Of a DNA stretch of 64,000 nt, positions 18,920 through 28,892 are shown in pieces. The notes below the pieces were generated by a model. It saw only the letters and a list, made by a program, of their open reading frames with translations, ran no database searches and was not told where the DNA came from. The translations under genes and the position numbers were made by a program. Source of the DNA: Lysinibacillus antri (GTDB lineage Bacteria; Bacillota; Bacilli; Bacillales_A; Planococcaceae). The stretch is from assembly GCF_003977595.1 (NCBI RefSeq), contig NZ_RYYR01000010.1, positions 62,001-126,000 on the forward strand, written 5' to 3'. Numbering within the stretch: the stretch's first letter is position 1; each line of letters opens with the position of its first letter.

Positions 18920-20197
18920 ATGGATGTTTATAAAATCATTGGCGGTAATCGCCTTAAAGGAACAGTGAAAGTCAGTGGAGCAAAAAATAGTGCAGTCGCT
19001 TTAATTCCCGCTTCAATCCTTGCCAATTCTTCTGTCACAATTGGTGGAATTCCCGAAATATCGGATGCTTGGACGTTAAAAGCACTGATGGAGGAAATTG
19101 GTGGAGAAGTGACGTTTAAAGATGGTCAAATGGTGATTGATCCATCAAATATGCAAGCTATTCCATTACCAAATGGAAATGTCAAAAAATTGCGTGCTTC
19201 CTATTATTTAATGGGGGCAATGTTAGGTCGTTTTAAAAAGGCGGTAATTGGATTACCAGGAGGGTGCTTTTTAGGGCCTCGTCCAATCGATCAACATATT
19301 AAAGGTTTTGAAGCACTCGGAGCGAAAGTGACAAACGAACACGGGGCAATTTATTTACGTGCAGATGAATTAATCGGTGCGAAAATATACTTGGACGTGG
19401 CCAGTGTTGGTGCAACCATTAACATCATGTTGGCAGCAGTACGTGCAAAAGGGCGTACCGTTATTGAAAATGCTGCAAAAGAACCGGAAATTATCGATGT
19501 GGCCACACTTTTAACAAATATGGGTGCAAACATTAAAGGTGCGGGTACAAGTGTTATTCGGATTGATGGGGTAGATGAATTACACGGGACGAAACATACA
19601 ATTATCCCAGACCGAATTGAAGCAGCTACCTTCATGATTATGGCTGCGGCGATTGGCGATGGTGTGACGATTGATAATATTATTCCACTTCATCTAGAAG
19701 CTATTACAGCAAAATTACGGGAAATGGGTGTGAAAATCGAAGAAAGAGAAGAAAGTATCTTTATTCCAAGAAGTGACGTACTTTCTTCTGTTGATGTGAA
19801 AACCCTTGTTTATCCAGGGTTCCCTACAGACGTTCAACAACCACTTTCCGTACTAATGACGCAAGCTGTTGGTGCCTCAAAAGTGACAGATACAATTTAT
19901 TCGGCACGTTTCAAACATATCGATGAATTACGTCGGATGAATGCCAACGCAAGAGTAGAGGGAAATACAGCTATTATTCAAGGACCAACCAAACTGCATG
20001 GTTCAAAAGTGACGGCAACAGATCTTCGTGCAGGAGCAGCGCTTGTATTAGCTGGCTTACTTGCTGAAGGTGAGACTGAAATCCAAGAAATTTATCATAT
20101 TGAACGTGGGTACAGTTCATTAATTCAAAAACTTTGTGCAATCGGAGCAAATATTCGTCGTGAAACCATTGCTGTTAGTTCAAAAAGAGCTGAGTAA
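18920..20197 (+). CDS. murAB: UDP-N-acetylglucosamine 1-carboxyvinyltransferase (second MurA)
   Basis: A 425-residue MurA enzyme that adds enolpyruvate to UDP-GlcNAc, the first committed step of peptidoglycan synthesis. The active-site loop [14 protein letters not shown] holds the phosphoenolpyruvate-binding Cys targeted by fosfomycin. The chosen ATG gives [20 protein letters not shown] with AAGGGAGAA upstream; a GTG start 11 codons earlier is unsupported. A paralogue, murAA, is encoded at 43569. Low-GC Gram-positive bacteria typically carry both, and this position after tal marks the murAB (murZ) copy. Confidence 0.94.
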   Translation: MDVYKIIGGNRLKGTVKVSGAKNSAVALIPASILANSSVTIGGIPEISDAWTLKALMEEIGGEVTFKDGQMVIDPSNMQAIPLPNGNVKKLRASYYLMGAMLGRFKKAVIGLPGGCFLGPRPIDQHIKGFEALGAKVTNEHGAIYLRADELIGAKIYLDVASVGATINIMLAAVRAKGRTVIENAAKEPEIIDVATLLTNMGANIKGAGTSVIRIDGVDELHGTKHTIIPDRIEAATFMIMAAAIGDGVTIDNIIPLHLEAITAKLREMGVKIEEREESIFIPRSDVLSSVDVKTLVYPGFPTDVQQPLSVLMTQAVGASKVTDTIYSARFKHIDELRRMNANARVEGNTAIIQGPTKLHGSKVTATDLRAGAALVLAGLLAEGETEIQEIYHIERGYSSLIQKLCAIGANIRRETIAVSSKRAE

Positions 20198-20307
20198 CAG
20201 TAAAAATAATTTCAAAAAATACCCAAAATGCAAATATAACAAAATATGTTACAATAGAGGGAACAACATAGTTTCGGGATAACCGAACACTAGGAGGCAA
20301 ATGAAGA

Positions 20308-21270
20308 ATGGAACGTAGCTTAACGATGGAAGTAGTACGCGTAACAGAGGCAGCAGCAATCGCTTCTGCAAAATGGATGGGACGCGGGTTAAAAGAGGAA
20401 GCAGATGAAGCAGCAACATCATCAATGCGTGCATTATTTGATACAATTCCAATGCATGGCACAGTTGTGATCGGTGAAGGTGAAATGGATGAGGCGCCAA
20501 TGCTTTATATTGGTGAAGAACTTGGCCTTCGAAATGGTGGACCACAAGTGGATATCGCTGTAGACCCTCTTGAAGGAACAAACATCGTTGCAAAAGGTAC
20601 AAATGGAGCAATGACAGTACTTGCAATTGCAGACCGTGGCAACCTATTAAATGCACCAGATATGTATATGGATAAATTAGCAGTTGGTCCAGAGGCAGCT
20701 GGTAAAGTTGATATTAATGCATCGGTTACGGATAATTTAAAAGCTGTTGCAAAGGCTAAAAATAAAGAAATTTCTGATGTAGTAGCCATATTACTTGATC
20801 GCCCTCGTCATCAACACATTGTAGATGAAATTCGTGCAGCAGGAGCGCGTATTAAATTTATTCAAGATGGTGACGTGAACGCGGCAATTAGTACAGCATT
20901 TGATGAAACAGGTATTGACATCATGTTTGGTACTGGTGGTGCACCAGAAGGAGTTATTTCTGCTGTAGCGTTAAAATGTTTAGGTGGAGATTTCCAAGCA
21001 AAACTAGTACCAGAAGATGATGCGCAAACTGAACGATGCAAAAAAATGGGAATCGACGTAGATAAAGTGTTATACTTAGAAGACCTTGTTAAAGGCGATG
21101 ACGCGATTTTTGCTGCAACGGCTGTAACAGATAGTGAATTACTACGTGGGGTGCAATATAAAGGTGCCTACTGTTTAACTCATTCTGTTGTCATGCGTGC
21201 AAAAACAGGAACAGTACGTTTCATTGAAGGTCGTCACAGTATCGATAAAAAACCAAGATACGAAAAATAA
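20308..21270 (+). CDS. glpX: Class II fructose-1,6-bisphosphatase
   Basis: A 320-residue GlpX-type phosphatase converting fructose-1,6-bisphosphate to fructose-6-phosphate in gluconeogenesis. It starts [17 protein letters not shown]. The metal-binding motifs [12 protein letters not shown] and DPLEGTN are intact. AGGAGG at 20292-20297 is 10 bases before this ATG; an intervening out-of-frame ATG at 20301 stops after five codons. Fructose-bisphosphate aldolase and a transaldolase-like enzyme lie nearby, forming a sugar-phosphate group. Confidence 0.94.
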   Translation: MERSLTMEVVRVTEAAAIASAKWMGRGLKEEADEAATSSMRALFDTIPMHGTVVIGEGEMDEAPMLYIGEELGLRNGGPQVDIAVDPLEGTNIVAKGTNGAMTVLAIADRGNLLNAPDMYMDKLAVGPEAAGKVDINASVTDNLKAVAKAKNKEISDVVAILLDRPRHQHIVDEIRAAGARIKFIQDGDVNAAISTAFDETGIDIMFGTGGAPEGVISAVALKCLGGDFQAKLVPEDDAQTERCKKMGIDVDKVLYLEDLVKGDDAIFAATAVTDSELLRGVQYKGAYCLTHSVVMRAKTGTVRFIEGRHSIDKKPRYEK

Positions 21271-21286
21271 AAACTTCAAATTAAAA

Positions 21287-21370
21287 ATGCCTGATTAAAA
21301 AAAGTAAATTTGGATATCTTAAATGAAAAGTTCCTCATTCACACTACATAATTTTTTATCAGGCATCTTT
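21287..21370 (+). terminator. Long-loop hairpin between glpX and rho
   Basis: ATGCCTGAT (21287-21295) and ATCAGGCAT (21358-21366) form a perfect 9-bp stem around a 62-base AT-rich loop, followed by CTTTTCC. It may be the glpX terminator, but the loop is unusually long. Confidence 0.5.
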
Positions 21371-21448
21371 TCCTTCTCAAAAAACCCTACAGTAAGATTT
21401 ATTCCAATAAATTAGTACATTTAAAATTTAAAAGACTGGAGAAATGCT

Positions 21449-22732
21449 ATGTCAGCACTTACAATAGCTCAATTAGAAAATATGACGTTAAAAGAGTTAT
21501 ATGCTCTTGCACGTGATTACAAGGTTTCATATTATAGTAAATTAACAAAAAAAGAATTAATTTTTGCTATTTTAAAATCCCGTTCCGAACAAGAAGGTTT
21601 CTTCTTTATGGAGGGTGTGTTAGAAATTGTAAATCAAGAAGGCTTTGGGTTCCTTCGACCAATTAACTACTCTCCATCGAAGGAAGACATCTATATTTCA
21701 GCATCACAAATTCGCCGTTTCGATCTACGAAATGGGGATAAAGTTTCTGGTAAAGTACGCCCACCGAAAGAAAATGAACGTTATTTTGGATTATTACAAG
21801 TTGATGCAGTTAACGGAGAAAATCCAGAAATTGCAAAAGAACGTGTCCATTTCCCAGCTCTAACACCACTTTACCCAGACAGACATATTAAGTTAGAAAC
21901 AGAATCTAATAAACTCTCGACTCGTATTATGGATTTAGTTGCCCCAGTTGGTTTTGGTCAACGTGGTTTAATTGTCGCTCCTCCAAAAGCAGGGAAAACA
22001 TCACTGTTAAAAGAGATTGCGAATGCTATCACAACCAATTATCCAGAAGCTGAGTTGATTGTTTTATTAATTGATGAACGTCCAGAAGAGGTAACAGATA
22101 TCGAACGTTCTGTAAAAGCAGATGTTGTAAGTTCAACCTTTGATGAAGTGCCTGAAAACCATGTAAAAGTGGCGGAGCTTGTATTAGAACGTGCACGTCG
22201 TCTAGTAGAACACAAACGAGATGTGATCATTTTAATGGATTCGATCACACGTTTAGCTCGTGCTTACAATTTAGTCATTCCGCCAAGTGGTCGTACGTTA
22301 TCAGGTGGTATTGACCCAGCAGCGTTCCATCGCCCAAAACGATTCTTCGGTTCTGCTCGTAATATTGAAGATGGTGGAAGTTTAACAATTCTAGCAACTG
22401 CTTTAGTAGATACAGGTTCCCGTATGGACGAGGTAATCTATGAAGAGTTTAAAGGAACAGGTAACTTGGAACTTCATTTAGATCGTCACTTAGCAGAACG
22501 TCGTATTTTCCCAGCGCTTGATATTCGTCGTTCGGGTACGCGTAAAGAAGAACTATTAATCCCATCCGATCAACTAGAAAAACTATGGGCAATTCGAAAA
22601 ACGTTCTCGGATGCACCAGACTTTGCAGAACGCTTCCTAAGAAAACTACGTAGCTCAAAATCAAACGAAGAATTCTTTGAAAAGCTAGATAGCGACATGA
22701 AAAAGGCGACAAAAGGAAAAGGCTTGCTTTAA
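21449..22732 (+). CDS. rho: Transcription termination factor Rho
   Basis: A 427-residue hexameric RNA helicase-ATPase. The N-terminal ~45 residues are the Rho-N helical domain ([18 protein letters not shown]). A cold-shock-like RNA-binding domain follows (GFGFLRP near residue 66), then the RecA-type ATPase with Walker [11 protein letters not shown] and Walker [16 protein letters not shown]- and R-loop residues are in place and the length is typical of Bacillales. GGAGAA is 6 bases before the ATG. Confidence 0.97.
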   Translation: MSALTIAQLENMTLKELYALARDYKVSYYSKLTKKELIFAILKSRSEQEGFFFMEGVLEIVNQEGFGFLRPINYSPSKEDIYISASQIRRFDLRNGDKVSGKVRPPKENERYFGLLQVDAVNGENPEIAKERVHFPALTPLYPDRHIKLETESNKLSTRIMDLVAPVGFGQRGLIVAPPKAGKTSLLKEIANAITTNYPEAELIVLLIDERPEEVTDIERSVKADVVSSTFDEVPENHVKVAELVLERARRLVEHKRDVIILMDSITRLARAYNLVIPPSGRTLSGGIDPAAFHRPKRFFGSARNIEDGGSLTILATALVDTGSRMDEVIYEEFKGTGNLELHLDRHLAERRIFPALDIRRSGTRKEELLIPSDQLEKLWAIRKTFSDAPDFAERFLRKLRSSKSNEEFFEKLDSDMKKATKGKGLL

Positions 22733-22785
22733 ATAAATTTGAATTGGTACAAGCGAGGCGTGGGAAATTGTTTTCACTTTTTCTC

Positions 22786-22814
22786 TTGCATTCATTAGTT
22801 TGTCCTGCTATAAT
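22786..22814 (+). promoter_or_regulatory. rpmE promoter
   Basis: TTGCAT (22786-22791), exactly 17 bp, then TATAAT (22809-22814) preceded by TGC, giving an extended -10. The leader that follows (22820-22920) contains near-complementary GTATGTAAC / GTTATGTAAGGTAC segments and may fold. Confidence 0.8.
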
Positions 22815-22924
22815 TCTTTAGGTATGTAACGTGTACATATGTAACTGGCATATTCGGGTTATGTAAGGTACAGTTCGAAAAAATACTCTGTTCCGGATGG
22901 TTCAGGGCGAGAGGAGAAACGAAT

Positions 22925-23125
22925 ATGAAACAAGGAATTCACCCAGATTACAAAACTGCAACAGTAACTTGCTCTTGTGGTAACTCTTTTGAAACTGGTT
23001 CAGTAAAAGAAAAAATCGTTGTTGAGTTTTGCAACGAGTGTCACCCATTCTATACTGGCCGTCAAAAATTCGCGTCTGCTGACGGACGTGTTGATCGTTT
23101 TAACAAAAAATACGGTATTAAATAA
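22925..23125 (+). CDS. rpmE: 50S ribosomal protein L31 (zinc-binding type)
   Basis: A 66-residue ribosomal protein, [20 protein letters not shown] onward. CxC (Cys16, Cys18) and CNECH (Cys37, Cys40) motifs mark the zinc-containing form, as opposed to the zinc-free paralogue made under zinc starvation. GAGGAGAAA precedes the ATG. It has its own promoter and terminator and follows rho, as in B. subtilis. Confidence 0.97.
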   Translation: MKQGIHPDYKTATVTCSCGNSFETGSVKEKIVVEFCNECHPFYTGRQKFASADGRVDRFNKKYGIK

Positions 23126-23138
23126 TAAGACCTATATA

Positions 23139-23176
23139 AAATGCCTGCCAAGCAACTGCTGGCAGGCATTTTTTAA
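23139..23176 (+). terminator. Rho-independent terminator after rpmE
   Basis: ATGCCTGCCA and TGGCAGGCAT arms with a short loop, followed by TTTTTT. Confidence 0.92.
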
Positions 23177-23259
23177 TCTTTACACTAACAACAATAAACG
23201 AATGAAAAAATCGCGACATCGAACTGCACAAACATCGACGAAACGAGGTACTACTAGCC

Positions 23260-23832
23260 ATGGCGCAATTATTTTTTAAACATGGTGCAATGAATAGCGG
23301 AAAGTCTATTGAAATTATAAAAGTTGCACATAACTATGAAGAACAAGATAAGCCAGTACTACTTTTTACTTCTGGACTTGATACAAGAGATGAAGTGGGC
23401 TATGTATCCAGCCGAATTGGACTTCGCCGTCAAGCAATTCCGGTATTTGATGAGACGGACCTGTTTGACTATGTAAAAAACTATCCTCAAAAACTATACT
23501 GTATTTTAGTCGACGAAGTACAATTTCTAAAAAAAGAACATGTGCTACAATTAACGAAAATTGTAGACGTTTTAAATATTCCAGTAATGGGCTTTGGTTT
23601 GAAAAATGATTTTCAAAATGAACTTTTTGAAGGCAGTCGCTATATGCTGATTTATGCAGACAAAATAGAAGAAATGAAAACAATCTGTTGGTTTTGTCAT
23701 AAAAAGGCAACAATGAACTTACGGGTAGATGAAAATCAGAAGCCCGTTTATACAGGAGAACAAATCCAAATTGGTGGAAATGACTCTTACTATCCCGTTT
23801 GTCGTAAGTGCCATGTAAACCCACCGTTATAA
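23260..23832 (+). CDS. tdk: Thymidine kinase
   Basis: A 190-residue type II thymidine kinase for thymidine salvage. The P-loop GAMNSGKS is at residues 7-14, and LVDEVQFL is the Walker B/lid region. The zinc-binding cysteines appear as CWFCHKKA and CRKCH near the C-terminus. GAGGT is the probable ribosome-binding site. It lies between rpmE and prfA as in B. subtilis. The overall sequence is somewhat divergent but the catalytic and zinc motifs are intact. Confidence 0.9.
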   Translation: MAQLFFKHGAMNSGKSIEIIKVAHNYEEQDKPVLLFTSGLDTRDEVGYVSSRIGLRRQAIPVFDETDLFDYVKNYPQKLYCILVDEVQFLKKEHVLQLTKIVDVLNIPVMGFGLKNDFQNELFEGSRYMLIYADKIEEMKTICWFCHKKATMNLRVDENQKPVYTGEQIQIGGNDSYYPVCRKCHVNPPL

Positions 23833-23862
23833 GAAAATGTAGCAAGATAAATCCATTTTCTT
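23831..23862 (+). terminator. Weak terminator-like hairpin after tdk
   Basis: AAGAAAATG / CATTTTCTT, a perfect 9-bp stem with a 14-nt loop, beginning at the tdk stop codon. It is followed by TATAC, so the T tract is poor. Confidence 0.45.
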
Positions 23863-23896
23863 TATACTAAGTAAGTACAAATTTAAAAAACACTGT

Positions 23897-23938
23897 TGGC
23901 GGATAAAACGAAAACTTTGGCGGATATCCATCAGACTT
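23897..23938 (+). repeat. 21-bp tandem repeat TGGCGGATAAA, two units
   Basis: TGGCGGATAAAA at 23897 and TGGCGGATATCC at 23918, exactly 21 bp apart and of the same sequence family as the three units at 8821-8883. It lies in the tdk-prfA gap. Confidence 0.65.
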
Positions 23939-23993
23939 AAAGGTTCCAAACTATTCCCGCCCTAAACTATATAATTATATAAGAGGTGAAACT

Positions 23994-25070
23994 ATGTTTG
24001 ATCGATTACAAGCGGTTGAAGATCGTTATGAAAGATTAAATGAATTATTAAGCGATCCAGATATCGTAAGCGACAGCAAAAAACTTCGCGACTATTCAAA
24101 AGAGCAGTCAGATATTCAAGAAATGGTAGAAGTTTATCGTGAATATAAAGATGTAAAACAACAACTAGCAGATACAAGAGAAATGCTAGACAACGAAAAA
24201 GATCCTGAAATGCACGACATGGTAAAAGAAGAATTTAACGAATTGAATGCGCGTATCCCGCAATTAGAAGAAAAATTAAAAATCTTACTTATTCCAAAAG
24301 ACCCGAACGATGACAAAAACGTTATCATGGAAATTCGTGGAGCTGCTGGTGGGGATGAAGCGAACATTTTCGCAGGGGACCTTTTCCGTATGTATTCTCG
24401 TTATGCTGAGACACAAGGTTGGAAAATCGACATTATGGAAGCCACTCCAAATGAAATGGGTGGATACAAAGAAGTGATCTTCATGATTAACGGGCAAGGT
24501 GCGTATTCAAAATTCAAATACGAAAATGGAGCTCACCGTGTTCAACGTGTACCAAAAACAGAATCCCAAGGTCGTATCCATACATCGACGGCAACAGTTG
24601 CATGTCTTCCTGAAGTAGAAGAAGTAGATGTTGAAATTCATGAAAAAGATATTCGTGTTGATACATTCGCATCTTCTGGTGCAGGTGGTCAGTCCGTTAA
24701 CACGACAATGTCAGCTGTTCGTATGACCCATCTTCCAACAGGTGTTGTCGTATCGATGCAAGATGAGCGTTCACAAATTAAAAACCGTGAAAAAGCAATG
24801 AAAATCTTACGTGCACGTGTAGCGGATATGTACATGCAAGAAGCACAAAAAGAAATCGATGCAACGCGTAAATCTGCGGTTGGTACTGGAGACCGTTCAG
24901 AACGTATTCGCACATACAATTATCCACAAAATCGTGTCACAGACCATCGTATCGGCTTAACGTTACAAAAACTCGATATCATCATGGAAGGCAAGCTAGA
25001 TGAAGTAATCGATGCATTAATGCTAGAAGACCAATCTTCAAAACTTGCCAACTTAAATGATGAAGCATAA
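23994..25070 (+). CDS. prfA: Peptide chain release factor 1
   Basis: A 358-residue RF1 that ends translation at UAA and UAG. The catalytic GGQ lies in [12 protein letters not shown], and the stop-codon recognition domain precedes it (about residues 100-210). AAGAGGTGAAA is the ribosome-binding site. The 3' end overlaps prmC, whose product methylates the GGQ glutamine, so the enzyme and its substrate are translationally coupled. Confidence 0.97.
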   Translation: MFDRLQAVEDRYERLNELLSDPDIVSDSKKLRDYSKEQSDIQEMVEVYREYKDVKQQLADTREMLDNEKDPEMHDMVKEEFNELNARIPQLEEKLKILLIPKDPNDDKNVIMEIRGAAGGDEANIFAGDLFRMYSRYAETQGWKIDIMEATPNEMGGYKEVIFMINGQGAYSKFKYENGAHRVQRVPKTESQGRIHTSTATVACLPEVEEVDVEIHEKDIRVDTFASSGAGGQSVNTTMSAVRMTHLPTGVVVSMQDERSQIKNREKAMKILRARVADMYMQEAQKEIDATRKSAVGTGDRSERIRTYNYPQNRVTDHRIGLTLQKLDIIMEGKLDEVIDALMLEDQSSKLANLNDEA

Positions 25071-25920
25071 CACAATCTTCGAGGCCCTGAATTGGGCTTC
25101 TTCTTTTTTAGTTGACAATGGTCGTGATGAAAATGCTGCAAGACTATTATTGCAGCATATTTTACAAACAAACTATTCTGGATTAATGATGCGAATGCAC
25201 GATGACATAACGAAAGAGCAATTCGAACAATTTCAATCTTACGTAGAACAACATGCAAAAGGTCGCCCTGTACAATACATTACGGGTGTTGAAGAATTTT
25301 ATGGACGCACATTTCAAGTAGACGAATCTGTATTAATTCCAAGACCAGAAACGGAAGAACTGATTGTGGCGGCGCTAGAACGTATGCACAAATTATTTGA
25401 GAAAAAAGCTTCAATTAAACTAGCGGATATCGGTACGGGTAGTGGGGCCATTGCTATAACGATGAAAAGTGAACTGCCCAAACTACATGTTACAGCTACC
25501 GACATTTCAGAAGCAGCTTTAAAGACCGCGCAAAAAAATGCCGAGATCCTTGGAGCGACAATTGATTTCCGACTCGGAGACTTAACAGAGCCTCTTAAAG
25601 ATGAAAAATGGGACGTTATTTTATCGAACCCACCGTATATTGCGTATGATGAAGCAAAAGAAATGTCAGAAGTTGTAGTAGAGCATGAACCACACTCTGC
25701 TCTTTTTGCTGAAGAAGATGGGTTAATTTTATATCGAAAGCTTGCACAACAACTACCTAATCTAGTAAATAAGCCAGCTTTAATCGGCGTTGAAATCGGT
25801 TATACACAGGGAGAAACTGTGGCAAATTTCTTTCAATCTAGTTTTCCACAGGCGAAAATAGAAATCGTAAAAGATATAAATCAAAAAAATAGATTTGTTT
25901 TTTGTGAAATTCATGTATAA
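25057..25920 (+). CDS. prmC: Release factor glutamine methyltransferase PrmC
   Basis: A 287-residue SAM-dependent N5-glutamine methyltransferase modifying the GGQ motif of release factors. The substrate-binding NPPY motif appears in [12 protein letters not shown] (about residue 190), and the SAM loop is [11 protein letters not shown]. The N-terminal ~80 residues are the helical recognition domain. Its start overlaps the end of prfA by 14 bases; two adjacent ATG codons (25057, 25060) are possible starts. Confidence 0.95.
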   Translation: MMKHNTIFEALNWASSFLVDNGRDENAARLLLQHILQTNYSGLMMRMHDDITKEQFEQFQSYVEQHAKGRPVQYITGVEEFYGRTFQVDESVLIPRPETEELIVAALERMHKLFEKKASIKLADIGTGSGAIAITMKSELPKLHVTATDISEAALKTAQKNAEILGATIDFRLGDLTEPLKDEKWDVILSNPPYIAYDEAKEMSEVVVEHEPHSALFAEEDGLILYRKLAQQLPNLVNKPALIGVEIGYTQGETVANFFQSSFPQAKIEIVKDINQKNRFVFCEIHV

Positions 25921-25965
25921 AAAATTCCTTTCCTGCCAATTATGATGTCAGGGAGGGATTTACTT

Positions 25966-26559
25966 ATGTTAAACGATTACGAGATTACAAGAGTTGAAAA
26001 TGAAAAGGTACAATACATTTTAAGTCTATTAAAATTAGTTGCGTGTTCAGTAGCAATCCTTTGTTCTATTTTATTATTACCAGACGTTGCAAATAAAGTA
26101 TATGAAACTAGAGAAACAATGGTAGATGATTCATTAAAAATTCGAGTAGTTGCGAATAGCAACCTCGAAGCAGATCAGCAATTTAAAAATGAGGTTGTGG
26201 AGAACTTGCAACCGATTTTTGTACAAATTCAGAAAAATGAAATAAGTGGTGTGGATAACGATGAGACTTATGCACAATTAGCAACTTTTGTGGAAAAATA
26301 TTATGCAGATGCTAATGTAAAAATCAATATTGGGGAAAACTTAATTCCACCGAAGCTTGATGAGACGTTCTTTTATCCACAATCTTTATACAATTCAGTC
26401 GTCTTAACGATTGGTGATGGACGTGGAGACAACTGGTGGTGCTCGATCTTCTCAAATGTTTGCGAACGTTCAGCGGAAAAAGAAGAAGCACAAGAAGTAG
26501 AAGAAGAGAAAAAAGTAAAGTTTATTATATGGGAATGGATTAAAAAATTATTCGACTAA
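25966..26559 (+). CDS. spoIIR: Stage II sporulation protein R
   Basis: A 197-residue forespore-secreted signal that triggers SpoIIGA to process pro-sigma-E in the mother cell. An N-terminal hydrophobic segment (residues ~20-42) acts as signal or anchor. LKIRVVANSNLEADQQFKNEV is the family core, and GDGRGDNWWCSIFSNVC is the conserved C-terminal signature. GGGAGGG before the ATG at 25966 supports that start over one 24 bases upstream. Position after prmC matches B. subtilis. Confidence 0.93.
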   Translation: MLNDYEITRVENEKVQYILSLLKLVACSVAILCSILLLPDVANKVYETRETMVDDSLKIRVVANSNLEADQQFKNEVVENLQPIFVQIQKNEISGVDNDETYAQLATFVEKYYADANVKINIGENLIPPKLDETFFYPQSLYNSVVLTIGDGRGDNWWCSIFSNVCERSAEKEEAQEVEEEKKVKFIIWEWIKKLFD

Positions 26560-26562
26560 AGT

Positions 26563-26734
26563 TTACTCACAGATTCATAAAAACTTATGCACAATAAAGT
26601 GAAACTTATCCACATATTGTGAATAAGTGTGGATACATCCCTGAAATAAAAGGAGGGACATAGATGAATACAAAACGATTGCTTGTGGATAACGATGGGG
26701 ATAATGAACAGATTTATTCACAAGCTGTGGATTT
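26563..26734. promoter_or_regulatory. DnaA-box cluster between spoIIR and tsaC
   Basis: Five perfect TTATNCACA boxes lie within 140 bases: 26585-26593 (+), 26606-26614 (+), 26618-26626 (-), 26684-26692 (-) and 26714-26722 (+). One-mismatch boxes are at 26563-26571 (+) and 26628-26636 (-), and a weaker one at 26726-26734 (-). The last three lie inside the start of tsaC. From memory, the ywlC (tsaC) locus is one of the chromosomal DnaA-binding clusters mapped in B. subtilis, so this looks conserved. It could titrate DnaA and/or let DnaA regulate tsaC. Confidence 0.88.
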
Positions 26735-27707
26735 ATTAAATGATGGGGAAGTTGTGGCATTTCCGACCGAGACTGTTTACGGCTTAGGTGCAGTCGCAAC
26801 CGATGAGAAGGCGGTTAAAAAAATCTTCCAAGCAAAAGGCCGTCCTTCTGATAACCCATTGATCGTACATATTGGAACAATTGAAGAAGTATCGAATTAT
26901 ATTGAACATATTTCAGAAAACGCACTAGAATTAATGAATGTATTTTGGCCCGGTCCTTTAACGATTGTTATGAAAGCGAAAAGTGGCATTCTTGCACCGA
27001 ATGTTACGGCAGGACTTTCAACAGTAGGAATCCGTATGCCAGACCATGAAGTGGCATTGCGATTATTAAGAAAATTAAAAAAACCAGTGGCCGCTCCAAG
27101 TGCAAATCGAAGTGGCAAACCAAGTCCAACAAAGGCGCAACATGTAGAAGAGGACTTACAAGGTAAAATTCCATTAATCCTTGATGGGGGGACAACGGGA
27201 ATCGGTCTAGAATCAACTGTGTTAGATATGACAGTAACACCACCCGTTATATTACGTCCTGGTGGAGTAACGAAGGAAATGCTGCAAGAAGTCATTGGGG
27301 AAGTCATTCAACCGAACAAGGAACAACAAAAACTCGATTCAACCCCAAAAGCGCCAGGGATGAAATATACGCACTATGCACCAAATGCACCCGTATTGTT
27401 AATTGAAAAAGATCAACATACCGTAAGCACTGCCATCGCTTATTTACAAAAGGATGGGCATAAGGTTGCCTTACTTGCGCCAATTAACTTTAGCAAGCTC
27501 GGTTCCGATTATTTCTTTGCCTTTGGACAAGAGGAAGACAAGGAACAAATGGGAGCGAAACTGTATGAGGATTTACGTGCCTGTGATAAAACTGATGCTA
27601 CGATTATTCTTGCCACAACGACGTCAACTGAAGGAGTCGGGGCGGCCATTATGAATCGTCTCGAAAAAGCGGCAGGGGGCAAATGGTTTCGCTTAAGTGA
27701 AATTTAA
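26664..27707 (+). CDS. tsaC: Threonylcarbamoyl-AMP synthase
   Basis: A 347-residue Sua5-type protein (B. subtilis YwlC) making threonylcarbamoyl-AMP for the t6A modification of tRNA. The YrdC domain spans residues ~13-210 (FPTETVYGLGAVATDE, KGRPSDNPLIVHI, PSANRSGKPSPT). The C-terminal ~110 residues are the Sua5 domain, joined by APGMKYTHYAPNAP. AAAGGAGGG is 7 bases before the ATG. DnaA boxes overlap its 5' end, suggesting replication-linked control. Confidence 0.95.
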   Translation: MNTKRLLVDNDGDNEQIYSQAVDLLNDGEVVAFPTETVYGLGAVATDEKAVKKIFQAKGRPSDNPLIVHIGTIEEVSNYIEHISENALELMNVFWPGPLTIVMKAKSGILAPNVTAGLSTVGIRMPDHEVALRLLRKLKKPVAAPSANRSGKPSPTKAQHVEEDLQGKIPLILDGGTTGIGLESTVLDMTVTPPVILRPGGVTKEMLQEVIGEVIQPNKEQQKLDSTPKAPGMKYTHYAPNAPVLLIEKDQHTVSTAIAYLQKDGHKVALLAPINFSKLGSDYFFAFGQEEDKEQMGAKLYEDLRACDKTDATIILATTTSTEGVGAAIMNRLEKAAGGKWFRLSEI

Positions 27708-27760
27708 TAACAATATAATATCAACTACACAATGTATTAATAATTGAATGTATAAAATAA

Positions 27761-27796
27761 GATTTGGCACCTTTAAATAGGGTCGTCAAATCTTTT
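27761..27796 (+). terminator. Rho-independent terminator after tsaC
   Basis: AGATTTGGC and GTCAAATCT arms (one G-U pair) followed by TTTTT. Confidence 0.8.
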
Positions 27797-27911
27797 TATG
27801 TGCACAAAAAATCTATAGTAACGAAATCAAACTCTGTCGATGAAAAGCCATGATATTGGGTAGCTTGTTCGCATAAGATAGTAGAAATCTTATATAGGAA
27901 AGAGGACTAGC

Positions 27912-28424
27912 TTGCAGGAAATATTAACAGGACTGATTGTTGCATTAGATGTGGTTGCGCTCTATTTGCTTCTACCAGATGTGAAAAGACGTTTTTTACT
28001 TTCATTGTGGACAGCCTTATTACATATGATATTTCCGATTATTGGATACTCAGTAGGGAGTTGGATGGTCTCTATTTTATCTCAATGGTCGAGTTTAATT
28101 TCCAGTATCTTATTATTCTTTATTGGGCTCCAATTGATACTATCGACAAAAAATCGCCAAATAATAGCAATTCCTATAGTTATTTTAGCAATTACTGCAA
28201 GTTTAGATACCTTTTCAGTTAGCGTTTCTTTTGGTATGCTAAACTTACAAAAATATTTGTTTATCATAAGCGCAGGCATATGGACTTTTATACTTTCATA
28301 TATCTCCCTGCACTTAGCAAAAAACCGGTTCCCCATTAAAGGTGATACGTTGAAGTGGATTGCTGGTATTTCATTAATAACAATTAGTATGATTACTTTA
28401 GTTGATAGTTTAAACAATTCATAA
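27912..28424 (+). CDS. Divergent MntP-type manganese efflux protein
   Basis: A 170-residue, about six-helix membrane protein in the position of B. subtilis ywlD/mntP. The two-fold MntP pattern is recognisable: the second half keeps TASLDTFSVSVSFGM, resembling the family's metal-site helix. The first half has ALDVVALYLLL, with the Asp retained but the usual small and Ser residues replaced. Manganese export is therefore uncertain. The start is a TTG with AAAGAGGA upstream. I see no yybP-ykoY-type manganese riboswitch ahead of it. Confidence 0.65.
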   Translation: MQEILTGLIVALDVVALYLLLPDVKRRFLLSLWTALLHMIFPIIGYSVGSWMVSILSQWSSLISSILLFFIGLQLILSTKNRQIIAIPIVILAITASLDTFSVSVSFGMLNLQKYLFIISAGIWTFILSYISLHLAKNRFPIKGDTLKWIAGISLITISMITLVDSLNNS

Positions 28425-28439
28425 GAAGTGAGTGACAAC

Positions 28440-28892
28440 ATGAATATTTATTTTATTTGTACAGGTAATACATGTAGAAGTCCAATGGCAGAGGCCATTT
28501 TAAAATCGCGAAATATTCAAGGGGTGCAAGTGAAATCTGCGGGAATCTATGCGCTAGAAGGGGGCGAAATATCCGAAAATGCGAAAGAAGTTCTCGCACA
28601 AGACCGAATTCGATTTGACCATATTACGGCTCAAGTAAAGCACGAGGATATCGAGTGGGCAGATTTAATTCTTACGATGACATTAGCGCATAAAAATATG
28701 ATTCTTCACACATTTCCAAATGCATACCAAAAAACATTCACCCTAAAAGAATACGTAACACCATATAGTTCAAAAGATGTTTCCGATCCATTCGGAGGAG
28801 ACATTCATATGTACCGACATACTTTCCAAGAATTAACGAAATTGATCGACGAATTGCAATTAAAAATTACTGGGGGTCGTACTAGCGAATGA
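28440..28892 (+). CDS. ywlE: Protein arginine phosphatase YwlE
   Basis: A 150-residue low-molecular-weight phosphatase fold. The P-loop CTGNTCRS (Cys7 to Arg13) has Thr at the fifth loop position, the residue that gives B. subtilis YwlE specificity for phospho-arginine over phospho-tyrosine. The general acid Asp is in DVSDPFGGD. It should reverse McsB arginine phosphorylation, which marks proteins for ClpCP. I use the ATG at 28440, since the encoded [14 protein letters not shown] matches family N-termini. It overlaps the next gene by 4 bases. Confidence 0.93.
   Translation: MNIYFICTGNTCRSPMAEAILKSRNIQGVQVKSAGIYALEGGEISENAKEVLAQDRIRFDHITAQVKHEDIEWADLILTMTLAHKNMILHTFPNAYQKTFTLKEYVTPYSSKDVSDPFGGDIHMYRHTFQELTKLIDELQLKITGGRTSE

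Noticed and set aside
22815-22924. L31 autoregulatory leader RNA
   Set aside because: Partial complementarity is visible, but I could not match it to a defined ribosomal-protein leader structure without a covariance search.
27797-27911. Manganese (yybP-ykoY) riboswitch before the MntP-like gene
   Set aside because: The conserved loop sequences of that riboswitch are not present.
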